DNA of 64,000 bases from Alisma plantago-aquatica (lineage: Eukaryota > Streptophyta > Magnoliopsida > Alismatales > Alismataceae). The translations under genes and the position numbers were made by a program. The DNA lies in the NCBI GenBank assembly GCA_963693085.1, contig OY856409.1, positions 1,333,475,915 through 1,333,539,914 on the forward strand, written 5' to 3'. Positions 37,164 to 48,891 of the stretch are shown in pieces. Each line of letters begins with the position of its first letter. The stretch's first letter is position 1. The notes under the pieces are model-generated. The model had not been told where the DNA came from. It worked only from the letters and a program-made list of their open reading frames with translations, and searched no databases.

Positions 37164-37395
37164 CTTGTTCTAGTGTAATCAATCAACCCCCAAATAGGAA
37201 TTTACTTTCTTGTTCATATATTTAAAACTCTAAAAATAAATAAAGTTCAAATAATCAATTGGGTTTAGAGAAAATAATGTATAAAATGTTGTCACATGGG
37301 ATCGACCCTTCTATACTAGCCTTAATTGTAAAGTAAAAAGGTGAAACTCTAGGATAATCATCTTAGTGAATTGGTGTGCACTTCGACGCATATCA
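37164..37395 (+). repeat. LTR 3' end, second copy
   Basis: Second copy of the terminal LTR segment. It ends GACGCATATCA and passes directly into LINE-derived sequence on the minus strand. Confidence 0.75.
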
Positions 37396-38410
37396 TTGAC
37401 CTATATGGTCATCATATCCAAGTCTTCCTATTTGTTCACGATCCTCCCCTTTTCATTTGTTAATTCAAAATACATGGTAGAGGCTTCTCTTATTTTTCAC
37501 TATGACATGGTACTATTTAGTATTTACCCCCATCTTTGAGCCAATGTTGCATGCTTCTATGCCATTGAAATTTCTCCTCTACATGTTTAAGATTTTTCAC
37601 TCTCCCTTTTAGCTTTCCTTCTTTGATAGTAATATTTTCATTTAGTGGAACTCTTTACAATCTTTGTTTCATATTAGTATGCTCTTTCTTTATTTCTTTC
37701 AGCATATTAGAAATATACACATATTCATTTTCCCATTCCTTTAGTTCCTCTTTAGTTCTTCTCATCTTTCTAGCAAAAGAGATCATAGGATTACATGTGA
37801 CATCTTCCCTCTAGACTTCCTTGAAGTAGTCCCAATCAGCCTAGTAGTTTAGAAATGTGAAAGGTGTCTTCTTCACTGTCTTATGCAACATCTCTGTGAT
37901 AATGGGTGTGTGGTCATTCATATTAGATCCTCCTACCTCAATCTTATCCTGAGAATATTTATTCAGACACTCTTCTTAACTAGAACTTTGTCATTATTGC
38001 TAGATATTCTTTTCCTATGGACCAACTCATTGTTCCACTTACATAAATCATCATCAATCATTGCTATCTCAAATTATTGAGCTATCAATGGCTTGGTTAT
38101 GGGAACTAAGAATTAAGTTGAGTGCTAGTCTCCCTCACTTTTCTCTGTCTATAATCAAACATATTAAAATTATCAAATATCAACCATGGTATTTTACCTG
38201 ACATTGATTCAAGATCTCTCCATAGGGCTAAAATTTGACTTGTTGGATTTAAACACATATACAACATATATGATAATTCTCATACCAACCCTATTCATGG
38301 ATTCATGGTCATCGTCTGATTGAGCTTATTCAACACAATCACTTCCCAGGAATTTGGAATCCAACCAATGCATACTCTTCCCAGATCAGACATTTCAGTC
38401 AATGACAAAT
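37396..38410 (-). pseudogene. LINE endonuclease-region relic
   Basis: The minus strand matches the endonuclease and following linker of the better LINE at 48900-49740. Near 37930-37860 it reads SDHTPIITEMLHKTVKKTPF, the SDH motif of the EEP fold that lines the active site, then an FLNY.ADW segment. Near 38370 there is GRVCIGWIPNSWEV-like text from the endonuclease N-terminus. Stops and frameshifts are many, and neither reverse transcriptase nor a 3' tail remains. It abuts the Tat-like LTR end at 37395. Confidence 0.55.
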
Positions 38411-38419
38411 GCTTTAGGC

Positions 38420-39179
38420 AATATACAGACTAATAAAGACATACATTAAGTTTGAAAGTATTCAAAAATTAGTTATTATTTAAATTTCTTTTTTTAGATT
38501 TTAACTAAAATATAACCTGAAAAGCAATATTTGGGTATGTGATTGTCCAAATAAATACCATAATTTTTAAACTTTCTAGGAGAGAGTATTTATAAGTTGC
38601 CCTCAAATTTTCAGAGGAAAAGGACACTCCTATACTCCTATGAAATTTGAGAAGAAAATGCCTTGTATTTAATAAATGAGATCAAAGTTAGATTGATTGG
38701 ATCTATCATTGTGTTCAACTTTAGGGAAGGACCTTAACCAGGTCCCTAATGTGTCACTCTAATAATGACTATTGGATCTAGGATAGACAACTTTGTTTTG
38801 TCTCCAACCCCTAGTCAGAATAGGAAAGCAGTGCACAATGGCTATGGGAGATTGTCTGATATATATCTCTCTCTTCACTCTTCTCCCCATTTATTTAAAG
38901 CTTTCCCAATCAACTCCTCACCCCAATTCAACTGGATTGGTGGGTGATTGGAAGGCAAACTATGCATCGGTCTTTAAGAAATACCCCTCCCCAAAAAAAA
39001 CCTTGTAACCCTCTAAAACCTTAGCCATAAACCCTAGTGCCTCTCCTCTTCAACCTATTTAAACCCCACCCCTAGGTTTTCTATCCTTCACCAAACTTTA
39101 GTGGCTAGTTTTTGAATCAGGCTCTTGCTCCCTCACCACCTTATCCCTTGGCTTTGGTGACCTACTCTTTCATGAGAAA
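38420..39179. other. Unassigned sequence
   Basis: No gene recognised. Overlapping frames at 38765-39008 are not supported by any motif. CTATTTAAACCCC near 39053 is TATA-like, so part of this may be LTR-derived. Confidence 0.35.
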
Positions 39180-40431
39180 GTGACTCTTACAATTCAGACT
39201 CAAAAGTTAAGGACTAGCGGCTAGGTCAAGGTTCCGCTCTGGCGATTCTCTGAGCGGCTCGGCGAGTTTTCACCCCACCTGGGGGAGGGGGAGGTCGGTG
39301 GTCGGATGGCTACTCCTTTCTCCCCCTGGGCGTCTTCTCCACATGTGCATCTCTCCGGGGTTCTGCGCCATCTATGGGTCATGGGCCATCCTCGGGTGGT
39401 GCTTCTCCCCCATCTCTTCTGTGTCTGGCGGCCCTGCATTTCTTCATGCAGGGCTAGTGGCGGGCAGAGTGACGGAGGCCTGGTGTCGGTCGTCTGACTC
39501 TGGTAGACGCGCGCCTTCCCTGCCTTTCCTTTCCTTTTGTTTTTCTATGTGGTTGTGTGTGTCGGGTTGCCCTCTTTTGGTGAGCGGCTGGCGTTGGCGG
39601 CCTTGAACACCTTACAGGGAGGAGTTAAGCGGGGTTCGATCTTTGGCGGGTGCTCCTATCCTCGGCTACCTTCGTCCACCTCAAGTTGTAGCTTGTGGGT
39701 GGAGGGGTGTGCCGACGTGGTGTGGAGTGGTGGTGGGGTTCCCTGCCTTCCCTACCCCCCACCGTCTCATACGTCTTGGTCCTCCTTCCCTTGAGGTTGT
39801 TTCTGTTGGGGTTTTTGCCTCCCACCTACCCAGCTTCTAGGGTGTTGCCTACCTATTTGTTGTTTTGTCTGTGTGAGTTGTCTGGTTCTTTGTTTTCTTG
39901 AGTGTTTTGTCTGTCTGCTAGGTTGTGTCTTCGTCCGGGTGGTGCTCCTTTTTCTCATCATCGCTTTGTCTGTGTGTTTGTTTGGGGTTTGGTTTGGTCC
40001 CCTTCTGGCCTTGTTCTTTTTTGTTGTTTTGTTGAGGGTTGCAGTGGGGGTCAAGCTGCTAGGTTGTAGTGTGTTTTTCTGTTGGCGTCCTATTGTGTCT
40101 TTGGTTCGGTCAAGCTCTCTTCCTTTCAGGTGGTCTTCTGGACTCTTCATGATGTTGATCTCTGCTGAAAACTTTGCAAACTCCCAACCCGGTATACTCA
40201 AAGGCTCTTGCAGATTGAAGGCTTCCATCCCAGATAGCTGCTTTAGACAGCCACTATGAGAGTTGGTCGGTGCTGAAATTTACCTGTCGCATCCCAATCT
40301 GAGTCTTGTTCTATGTTGGTCCTCAAAGGGGTAGTTGTTAGTTTCTTCATTGTGAGATCTCTATCTTGTAGATGTTGTATGGCTTTCTTTTAATGACAGT
40401 GAGCTTACCTTAAAAAAATGTGACTCTTACA
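39180..40431 (+). mobile_element. GC-rich 1.23-kb poly(A) retroposon with 12-bp target duplication
   Basis: The body 39192-40419 ends TTACCTTAAAAAAA and is flanked by GTGACTCTTACA at 39180-39191 and 40420-40431, identical in all 12 bases. This shows insertion by target-primed reverse transcription. The body is far richer in G and C than its surroundings. Open frames on both strands (for example 39298-39606, 39873-40259, and 39767-40228 minus) carry no known domain. The 3' end TTTTAATGACAGTGAGCTTA resembles the 3' ends of plant L1 LINEs. It may be a LINE deletion derivative or another retrotransposed transcript. Confidence 0.75.
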
Positions 40432-40968
40432 CATAGATGTAGTTGAGGGAAGATGAGATGAGACCATTGGATCTCAGTCAACCCATGGCTGAGGCTAGGA
40501 TCAAAAGGCCACCTTATGAGGTTCAACACCAACGTGGTGAGTGGACATTTTTAGTCCTTCTTGTGCATTTTTATCAAGTGGTACAAGACTCTACATGCCT
40601 CTTGCATGTGCCAACCTCCCCACTGAGTTGAGCGGGTCAATGATAGCTGCCTGATCAATATCTAACCATAAGTCAAACCCTAATTTAGGTAATTTTCTAA
40701 AAGCTCATAGAAGATACTAGGAAAGTCCAAATATATCAATATTATATATCAAATTGATTAGAAAAATGAGTACAATACATTAAAAATATTCAATGTCTAG
40801 ATAACTCCCATCTTCTCCTTTTATTCCAATTTTGGTCCTTTTTATATTAAAAATGGAATATCATGCCTTATTTATTGCTAGCCACTTTGACCTAAACTCT
40901 ACTTAGGTCGGATATCAAGAATCATCTATATGCCCAATATTTTCTATCTCGATCAAATTAAAGTTAGT
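40432..40968. other. Unassigned spacer
   Basis: No recognised gene or repeat partner. A 62-codon frame at 40443-40631 has no supporting motif. Confidence 0.35.
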
Positions 40969-42215
40969 GTTATAACCCATATGTTAATTATAATATATTT
41001 GCAATATGGGTTTAATTTAGAAGAGAGTATTATGTACGTAAGAACTCTAAACCTAATGTTAGGGGCCTTTCAAGTATGAAAATGTTAGAAACTCGTACTT
41101 TGATATGAGTGGCCAAGATTATGTGAGTAAAGTTAACATGAGTAAATGAATGAAGACATCAAGGTCTCATTGGACATTAGGGTTCCACCACACTTTTAGA
41201 GTTTCATGAAGATAAACCCTAATGGTTAACCCTAACCCTAAAACCATACCTCTGAAATATAACCAATGACTTTTAAAATGGTTAGTAACACCAAGATGCC
41301 GACCTATGAATTTTACATTCAATTTCTACCCAGATTTAGGACTTAAATTGATTCGGGAATCATTCCTTGGATGAACAATGTGTGTGGGTTGAATGATGAA
41401 TAACGCTAACCTATGATTTCTGATGATTCATGAATGTTTCCTCAAAGTGTGTGCAATATGTCTGAATTTCTTGATTGTTTAAATTCATGCAACCCTTAAA
41501 AGTACAATGTGTATGACATATATAAGTACAAATATTTAAGCCAAATATTGGATCTCAAGGTTTGATATAGGGAGAGGCACACTCCCGTGAATTAAGTTTT
41601 GATGACTAAGAGAGTGATCAAAACCTAGGTGAAACTTGTGACATGAATCCATTGATAGAACATTTACCAGAGATTCAATTCTTGGAACTTATTCCATGAG
41701 GTCCATTGCTGGAATCTGAGATGGATACATACAAGAATATAGAACAAATATGGGTTATATTTTAACTGAATGTGAAAAGTTAGATTATTTTCAAATAATT
41801 GAGTTTGTGATGTCTATGTTGTGTATTCCTATATGCACACTTTTGGTTGTACTCACGTACTAAGAATAATTTCTTTCTAACCACAATTTTATTTGTCAAA
41901 ATTGTAGGGTAAGAATGTTGACTGAAGCTATGAATCACCATTCAAGAAAAGAAAAGAATGATGCTCAAGGAGAAAACAAGGATGATTTATATAGTTGTAA
42001 TTTATATCTTTGGTTTATAAACTTTAATTTTCCTTAAGGTCAAGAATATCATAACTCCCTCTCAAGAGACTATTCTTCCCTTTGTCAATGACACTTTGGT
42101 TTGAATTTATTATTTGTTGTGAGTTGTTTATATAAACCTGGATCCTTGGATATGTTTCTTAATGGACTTTTCCTCCATGGATCACCCTTAACGAGGATAG
42201 TGGGGGGTTGTTATA
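40969..42215. mobile_element. Candidate solo LTR
   Basis: The stretch starts TGTTATAACCC and ends near GGGGGGTTGTTATA, similar to the inverted ends of gypsy LTRs. It has the AT-rich character and short GC block of the other long LTRs here. It includes TTAACCCTAACCCTAAAACC, which is telomere-like but too short to mean much. No target duplication was found, so the boundaries are provisional. Confidence 0.3.
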
Positions 42216-42216
42216 T

Positions 42217-43980
42217 CACCTTTGTTTTTTGAATTGTGTATGTTGTGATAAATTTCTTGTCAGATCTTTCTTATAACATCTAATGAAATCCTTCTGTTGT
42301 AATATTAAAGAGCAAGGGTGACATTGGATCACCTTGCTTTAACTGATTTGATTTGTAGAAGAAACCATCAGATGTACCATCAAATAAGAGTGAGAATGAA
42401 GGAGTGTTCCACATTGTTTAACTAGCTCAATCCATTTTTCAATGAAACCCAAACCTTCCAAATATCTCCAAAGGTAGCTCCAATTGATGATGTCATATGC
42501 CTTAGTGATGTCAAGATTAAGGCAAGCATATGGTGCACTTCTCAATATGTTGAAATGCACAGTAAATTCGTCAGCTAGCATTGAACACTCCTCTATATGC
42601 CTAGCTTTAACAAATTCCCCTTGATCAGGGGATATAATTACCACTTGATCAAGTAATATAATTTTTGTCACTATGATTGATAATATCCTTATTATAGTCT
42701 TTGATATGATTTTGTATAAGATAAAGCAACAAGTATAGGACAAAAAATAGTTTGTGTTGTGATGAAGACCATCTTAGGTATTAAATCTAAAAAATCATGG
42801 TTGATTTCTTAATCATTCTCCCTCCTTCAAAGGAACCATTGGTCTTCCTTGGATTGGTCCTTCTCCGTGTATATCAGTTGTATATGTAAAAATATCCAAT
42901 GAATCCATATAGACATGCTCTCTTATCAACACTAATGCTTGAAATCACTTCTTTGATTTCACTTAAGCTTGGTACCATACACGGATCCTCCTTGTCCTCA
43001 TCAGTCACTTTCTTGTGCTAATTGATTTCAATAGGAACTTCTTCAAGATCATGGTTATACATATTTTTTGAAAAACATGGAAGTCTCTTTGATGATGGTC
43101 TGGTTATCAAAAATAGTGTTTCCATCTTTATCATAGAAATCAATTATAAAATTAATAGATTCCCTTCTCATAACAATGGTGTGGTATAATATAGTGTTTA
43201 AATCATATTTATTGGTCCACTTCATCCTACGCCTTTTCTAATAATAGTTTTGTTCTATGTTTTGTAAGGTCTTTAATCTTTCATGAGTGACTAATTCTGG
43301 CTCAATTATTTATTCATCCATCATAGTTTCCCTCAAAGCTATATCAATATCATCCATCTCTAGATTATCCCAAACAAAGAGATTGTTTAGGTCAACATGA
43401 TTTTCTCAACTAGTTCTTAATATCTTGTTTCACATTCTTAAGTTCATTATTAAATCCATACAAAGGGTTCCCCAAAATGTTTGTATCCCAATCATTACTT
43501 ATAAGTTCCTTACAACATGGCCAATATTGCCATATGTTCAAGAAATATAATGGATTATTCTTCTTTACAGTGTCTCTCATCTTGAATTTATTGTAACATG
43601 GTCCTGGAAGTCTGGGGTAACAAATTTAGACTTTGTACATGGGAATTTTTTGAAAGATACATCATTCAATGGATTTAGTTCTAAATTACAAGCTATCTAT
43701 TTTTAGTTATTTATATTATTGTGCCATGTGAATGTTTCCCCTATATTAGTAGGAACTTCAACCAATCTAGAGTTGTCAACTTCCAATTTGAAAGATGTTA
43801 GAATTGAAAATAAAACTGCTCTTCCTCCTAGCTTCTTCTACCTATTATAGATGTTATTGAAATCTTCAATAATTACCCTTAACTCATGGATACCATTGAG
43901 AAGTTTCTAATTTACCCTTAGATCACTTAACTGGTGCATATAGTTTCTGGAATGTACAACAATTATAATTATGTGATATC
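42217..43980 (-). pseudogene. Old LINE relic: endonuclease to mid reverse transcriptase
   Basis: On the minus strand, about 43900-43750 contains EDFNNI...FTWHNN, matching the GDFN and F.W.N motifs of LINE endonuclease. At 42743-42339 an open frame has SCCFILYKIISK-like text, then LDITKAYDIINWSYLW, reverse transcriptase motif A. About 42340-42290 gives LKQGDPMSPLLFNI, motif B. The YADD part and the 3' end are missing. Many stops occur. It is more diverged than the LINEs from 44 kb onwards and has no CATA tail. Confidence 0.65.
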
Positions 43981-44085
43981 CACCATGATTAAAAGTTAAC
44001 ACATTGAGCAATTATCAACTGATATGTGTTGTATGAATATATGTATGTATGTGGGTATCGAAACTTGATAAATTTTATTCCAAAA

Positions 44086-44107
44086 CCTCTCAACCTATGT
44101 TGTGAGG
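44086..44107 (-). other. 3'-terminal stem-loop of LINE copy 2
   Basis: CCTC-T-CAAC pairs with GTTG-T-GAGG around a CTAT loop, giving eight pairs with one T/T mismatch. It lies about 32 bases from the CATA tail, the same place as hairpins of different sequence in the other LINE copies. Confidence 0.55.
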
Positions 44108-44433
44108 ACAAAGATACATGTAGCCAATGCTACACCCTTACACTTTTGACACCCTCAATATATTTTTGATTGCATATTTTACACATTTACAAATAATCTT
44201 TTTATTCTATCGACTTCTATGTGCTTGCCACCATGTCTTCTATTATTCCTCTCCTACAAAACATAGAAGAGAAGTGTTGAAATATAGTCTTTCTCTATCT
44301 TCTCTACACCTCAACAACTTATCTTCCACCCGTTGTTATAAAAATAGCTTTATCCTCCATTCTCCACATAAAATCATATTTTCATCATGAATTCACACAT
44401 GCCAAACAAATGATCATGTGTTTTACTCCCTTC

Positions 44434-44924
44434 CTAACATAGCTTGTAAGTAGTGTTGACATTAGGGTTCCATCTATGAACCTTCTCTAACATCACCAAC
44501 GCTCCTTTAATTGCCTTGTAAATACAATAACTCCATTTTGATACATTAGTTTTTAAACCACACATGTTTTGTCCACCATTTGGCCTTTTGTCTTTGTCTA
44601 GTAATTTCCCATAGATCCATCTTATCATCCCTTAATTCCAGCCACTGTCACAGGGTATATAGAGAGATTTAACATCCTTCCACATAGATGTCATGACATT
44701 AATTGTTCTAAAGAAACCTTCTCTTGTATTGGTTTATAATCCACTCCTCTAGGATATCTAAGTCTCGTCCATCTACTCCGCAATGACATATGAGTATGGA
44801 ATTTTATAACCCTACACAAAGTACCCCCTTTTGCAATATCATGTGGTTTTTTAATCCCCAAGCCTCCTTCTGCTTCAGGAGTGCCAAACATGCATATCTC
44901 ATAGGATGGCAGTTGTTGCCCCAA
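44434..44924 (-). pseudogene. LINE zf-RVT domain relic (copy 2)
   Basis: Frames read FGTPEAEGGLGIKKPHDIAK (the KEGGLGI motif after reverse transcriptase) and, downstream, GGQNMCGLKTNVSKWSYCIY and LEKVHRWN, typical of the zinc-binding zf-RVT domain at the C-terminus of plant LINE ORF2. A stop near 44630 and frame changes break it. Confidence 0.65.
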
Positions 44925-45176
44925 AGAAAATCAACAATTCTCATTTCCATTCTATCCAACACCTAATCTGGCATTTTCTCTTGTTGCAACTAGAAAATAA
45001 TAAATCCTTCAATAAATGATTTTTGGTATTCCCCTTGTTGCACCCAGAAAATAAGCAGTCCTTCAACAACTGATTTAATCAAATATGTGTGCCTGTCTAT
45101 GGATGTTTTCTGTGTTGGCCATCTTCCCAACATATCCTCAAGTCTGTCACTGCATCCTGCAAAATATTTCACAATA

Positions 45177-45338
45177 AGATTACTGTCTACAAGTGGGAAA
45201 TTCATATATTTAGTTTGTAACACCCCCAAAGAGACTCCCATTGCTTCCATCAATCTAAGATTACTGTCTACAAGTGGGAAATTCATATATTTAGTTTGTA
45301 ACACCCCCAAAGAGACTCCCATTGCTTCCATCAATCTA
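45177..45338 (-). repeat. Perfect 81-bp tandem duplication in LINE reverse transcriptase
   Basis: The unit 45177-45257 is repeated without a visible mismatch at 45258-45338. The period is 27 codons, so RLMEAMGVSLGV...VDSNL appears twice in one frame (44990-45379). Perfect identity implies a recent event. Confidence 0.9.
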
Positions 45339-45925
45339 TATTGAATTTTGGTGCAATTGTTTGAGAGTAAGAGCTGCATTTTATTAATATTGTTTGCTCT
45401 CCCAACTACTTGTAGGATTTTTTCTGCACATGTAGCACCCTTGGTTTAGATTCTATAAAAGCTAGGACATCATCACCAAAGATGAGGAGACTCATAACCT
45501 ACATACCATGTAATGTATAGATTTTCACTTCTTTTTTCTTTTTCTATGTCCTTCATCTTTTATGTGAAATACTCCATGACAATAGTGAAAAATAATGAAG
45601 ATAAGGGGTCCCCTTGTCTAACCCATTCATATCTTTTATCAAGCTTGTAGATGTACCATTCATTAGAATAATAAAGCTAGTAGTTTCAACATATTGTTTC
45701 ATCCACCCTATTCATGTTTCATTGAACCCCATATTCTCTAGGATCCACCAAAGTTTTCCCCATCTAACACTATCATAGGCTTTGTAAATATCAAGCTTTA
45801 GGCAAGCCTTCCATCTCCCCTTTTGCACATTAAACTCAAGAAGAAATTCACCATCCACTAAAGCACAATCATTGATACTTCTTCTTGCAACATAGGATCC
45901 CTAGTTTTCTGATGTATGCAAATGG

Positions 45926-46120
45926 GTATGTATGTATGCATGTATGTATTTATGTATGTATGTATGGGATTAAGAGAGAAATATTTCTCCCCCTTCTCCC
46001 ACACTCTGACAGAGGTTGAACACCTGGGAGGTTGGTAAATCAAGGCGGCAACTGGAATTTGAACCCGGGTCCCTCTGTTAGGTGACACCATGCTTGACCA
46101 CTTGAGCCACTCCTTGTCGG
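45926..46120 (-). mobile_element. SINE copy 1 (family A)
   Basis: The left end is a TATG-rich tail (45926-45966) and the body is 45967-46120. On the minus strand it starts CCGACAAGGAGTGGCTCAAG, holding a Pol III A box, and continues GACCCGGGTTCAAATTCC, a slightly altered B box. Confidence 0.85.
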
Positions 46121-46340
46121 AATGTATGTATATATATATATATATGTATGTATGGATGGATGGATGGATGTATGTGTATGTATGTATGGGATTAAGAGAG
46201 GCATTCCCTCCCCCTCCCCCATTCCCGTGATGAAGGGTGAACGTCCGGTGGAGTGGTAATCAAGGAAAAAAATGGGATTCAAACTCGAGTCTGTTTGTTA
46301 GAGGACATTGTGCTTGAGCACTTGAGCCACTCCTTGGCAG
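46121..46340 (-). mobile_element. SINE copy 2 (family A)
   Basis: The tail 46121-46187 includes TA and TGGA variants and the body is 46188-46340. The A box is intact (TGGCTCAAGTG). The B box is degenerate (GAGTTTGAATCC). Its 5' end touches the tail of the LINE that follows. Confidence 0.85.
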
Positions 46341-46387
46341 CATGTATGTATGTATGTATCAGATTGTGGTAAACTTTATTCCAAAGC

Positions 46388-46412
46388 ATTCTCTTCTAAA
46401 TGAGAAGAGAAT
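46388..46412 (-). other. 3'-terminal stem-loop of LINE copy 3
   Basis: ATTCTCTTCT (46388-46397) pairs perfectly with AGAAGAGAAT (46403-46412) around a 5-base loop. It sits 30 bases from the CATA tail. Its sequence is unrelated to the hairpins of the other LINE copies, but its position is the same. Confidence 0.7.
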
Positions 46413-46463
46413 CAATTACAATGTAGTCCAACACTACAAAACTCACACACTATATATGAAGAT

Positions 46464-47107
46464 CTATACATTCAATCTACTATTAATGATTTTATATATT
46501 TTCTTCACTATGCTATCAACTTCCCTCTTCTTTCCTTCGTGTCTCCTACTGTTTCTCTCCTTCCAAGTGTAAAAGTAGGTCACTGCTAGGATAAGAAGCA
46601 TTTTCTTCTTCCATGTTCCAATGTTACTACTCAACTTGAGAATCATATCCCTTGCGACAGTGAGCATACAAGGTTTGAAGTGCAGTCCCTCGCAAGATTG
46701 CCTCCAAAGAGCCGTGTGAACTTGCAATCATGAAAAAGATGAGTCTGAGATTCCTTCTCCTCTTCGTAGAGATAACAGGTCATGGGGAAGCCATCATACC
46801 AAGTGTGGACCTTGTCCAGTGTGGGGGTGGGATCATTAGCAACCCGGTACAAGCAAAGAATCCATTTAGGAACATCATTGCTTGTCCACAGAAGTTTGGT
46901 GCCTTTGGTGTCAGCTACTCTTGGTCTGATAATCTCCCATAGATCATGTTCAGTAATGGGAGGTTTTAGGATCCAGTGACCCTCTTGGTGCAGGGTGAAG
47001 GCATGTTTTATACTTTTCCAAATCATAGTCATCCTGTTGACGACTCTTGAGTACCCTTCTCGAGTGTTGGGTTCAAAGTCAAGACCTTTGGGATAGCATT
47101 TTCTCAT
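46464..47107 (-). pseudogene. LINE zf-RVT domain (copy 3)
   Basis: The frame at 46643-47107 (154 codons) has LLWTSNDVPKWILCLYRVAN, then LDKVHTWYDGFP and YEEEKESQTHLFHDCKFT, the Cys/His pattern of zf-RVT. The end continues in another frame to 46464. Its role in plant LINEs is presumed to be RNA binding. Confidence 0.75.
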
Positions 47108-47168
47108 CCATGATCTCTAGATGGAGTCGTTCCTTTAGAAATTTAGAATTCTTCTGTATGTACCCCAA

Positions 47169-48640
47169 TCAGCTATCTCCATTGGGGTTTTTAGTCCTAC
47201 ACCCCCTTCCTCCTTGACACGCTAGCTGAGAATACTTCATTGGGTGGGAATTGCCATCCCAAATGAAATTTGACAGTGTCATTTCAATGCGATCAAGAAC
47301 AGCTTTAGGGATCTCCCCTTGTAGAACCCAGAACATGAGGAGACCTTCGACAACAAAGGAGACTAGAGTCATATGCTTGGCCATGGATGTATTGGTGATA
47401 GGATACTTGGCGATCATCTCTTCAAGCTTTTTTGTGCACTCCGTGAAATCCTTGATTTGCAGGTCCCCACTGGCAAGGGGAAAGTCGAGTTACTTTGTAG
47501 GGAGAGAGCTGATTTCAATACCCGAGATCTCCTCAATCTCCGGCTTAAAGCTGGCACAATTCGACAAGATGAATTGTTGTGTCTTTTTATCATTGATGTG
47601 TAGGCCTGTCTGGTCTCCAAACTTCTTGAGAAGGAGTTTCACATTCAGTATGTGTTTCAGTTTGGCTTCAACAAAGATGAGTACACCATCTGCAAATATA
47701 AGGTGGCTCAAAACTTTTGTACCATGAATGGAGTAACTGGATATGTGTTTCCTCTCTTCATCTCTTAGCATGAGTCTCATGAAGAACTCAATGAGGATAG
47801 TGAAGAGCAAGGGGGACAGTGGGTTCCCTTGTCTAAGACCATTCAATCCTTGGAAAATACCATCAGGCGATCCATTAGCAAGAACTGAAAAACTTGTCGT
47901 GTAGACACATTATTTCATTAGAGATATCCATAATCCACCAGGGTTTGTCCCAGTGAACATTGTCAAATGCCTTGGATACATCGAGCTTTATACACAACTT
48001 CTTGTAGCCCCTTTTGACATTGAATTCAAGTAGGAACTCGCCATCAAGGAGGGCACAGTCCAAAATGCTTCTTCCAGCTATGAAAGCACCTTGGTTGTTG
48101 GAAACCAGGTGGGGAAGGGCCATCTTCAGTCTATCAATGAAAACTTTAGTGGTGATCTAATATTGCACATTGCAGCAAGCAATGGGCCTGAAGTCATATA
48201 GAGAGGTTTTCATCTTCTTCTTGGGAATGAAAACAAGGAAGGAGTGGTTGACATGTCATAGCATGAAACCACCCTCCATGAATCATATCACATTAGCACA
48301 TAGATCAGACTTGATAATATCTCATGCTTTGTGATAAAAATGTGAGTTGAATCCATCTGGGTTGGGGGATTTATTCACTCCAATGCTCTAGAGGGCTCTT
48401 TTGATCTCGTCATCAGTAACAGTCCTATAGAGAATGTTATTGTGAGTGGATGTAAGTTTATACCTCCAGGATAGCTCCTCGTCTTCTAAGTTAAGAGGTG
48501 GTGTGTCGACGTCGGTCTTATTATGTAAGTTCTTGTAGAATTCAGTGGCTTGGACAACTAGATCCTCTAGGTCATTAATAATATCTCCCTTTTCATTGAT
48601 TAGTTCAAATATGGTATTAAGAGCCTCCTTTTTTTAATTT
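47169..48640 (-). pseudogene. LINE reverse transcriptase (copy 3)
   Basis: Pieces in order on the minus strand: KLDVSKAFDNVHWD (motif A, near 48010), GLRQGNPLSPLLF (motif B, near 47830) and FADGVLIFVEAK (motif C, near 47690). In motif C the usual FADD has become FADG, so a catalytic Asp is lost. The frame 47169-47417 then covers the thumb-side region (EGLLMFWVLQGEIPKAV, FIWDG). At least two frame changes occur. Confidence 0.82.
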
Positions 48641-48891
48641 CATTGTGGTAGAGCTTAGTATTCTTATCTCATCAGCAATCCAACTCTATCTACTCCTTTT
48701 CCAGGTGAATTTCTCCTCAACAGCCTCAAGGTCTTCAAGCATACCTTTGAGCTCTAATTATTTTTCAATCAACACGCTATTTAGGAGATTGTTGATGAGC
48801 CTGTCTAGGAGATCAATGAGTTTACTTTTAATTTCAGCCAATAGCTTAGGCAAATTTACATGGTTTTTTTACCATGTTTTAATAGCTTGTT

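Larger units (their letters stand above)
34740..37395 (+). mobile_element. Collapsed Tat-like Ty3/gypsy element
   Basis: A long LTR-like stretch ends at 36794 and is followed by ATTTTAGCTTCATTGTCGGG, resembling the GGCGCCGTTGTCGGGG primer site of Tat-type elements. Next come about 340 bases that include a fragment resembling the gag start. At 37164 the last 232 bases of the same LTR appear again (37164-37395 against 36563-36794). Almost the whole interior and most of the 3' LTR are missing. The left LTR boundary is approximate. Confidence 0.5.
44031..45915 (-). mobile_element. LINE copy 2, 5'-truncated, CATA tail
   Basis: It ends at the left in a short CATA tail (44031-44054), with a stem-loop 32 bases further in. 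Moving right come the zf-RVT region (44434-44924) and reverse transcriptase (44990-45880). The right end stops inside the reverse transcriptase at about 45915, where the next SINE's tail begins. The corresponding piece of the LINE at 48060 continues past this point, so this copy is 5'-truncated. Confidence 0.75.

Noticed and set aside
39767..40228. A 153-codon basic protein on the minus strand, and 102-128-codon frames on the plus strand
   Set aside because: They lie within a retroposed GC-rich sequence and overlap in several frames on both strands. Gln/Thr/Lys richness or Leu/Phe/Val richness follows from base composition.
41225..41250. Interstitial telomere repeat (CCCTAA units)
   Set aside because: Only about two degenerate units. 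CCCTAA is common in AT-rich plant repeats, and several similar isolated pieces occur in the window.
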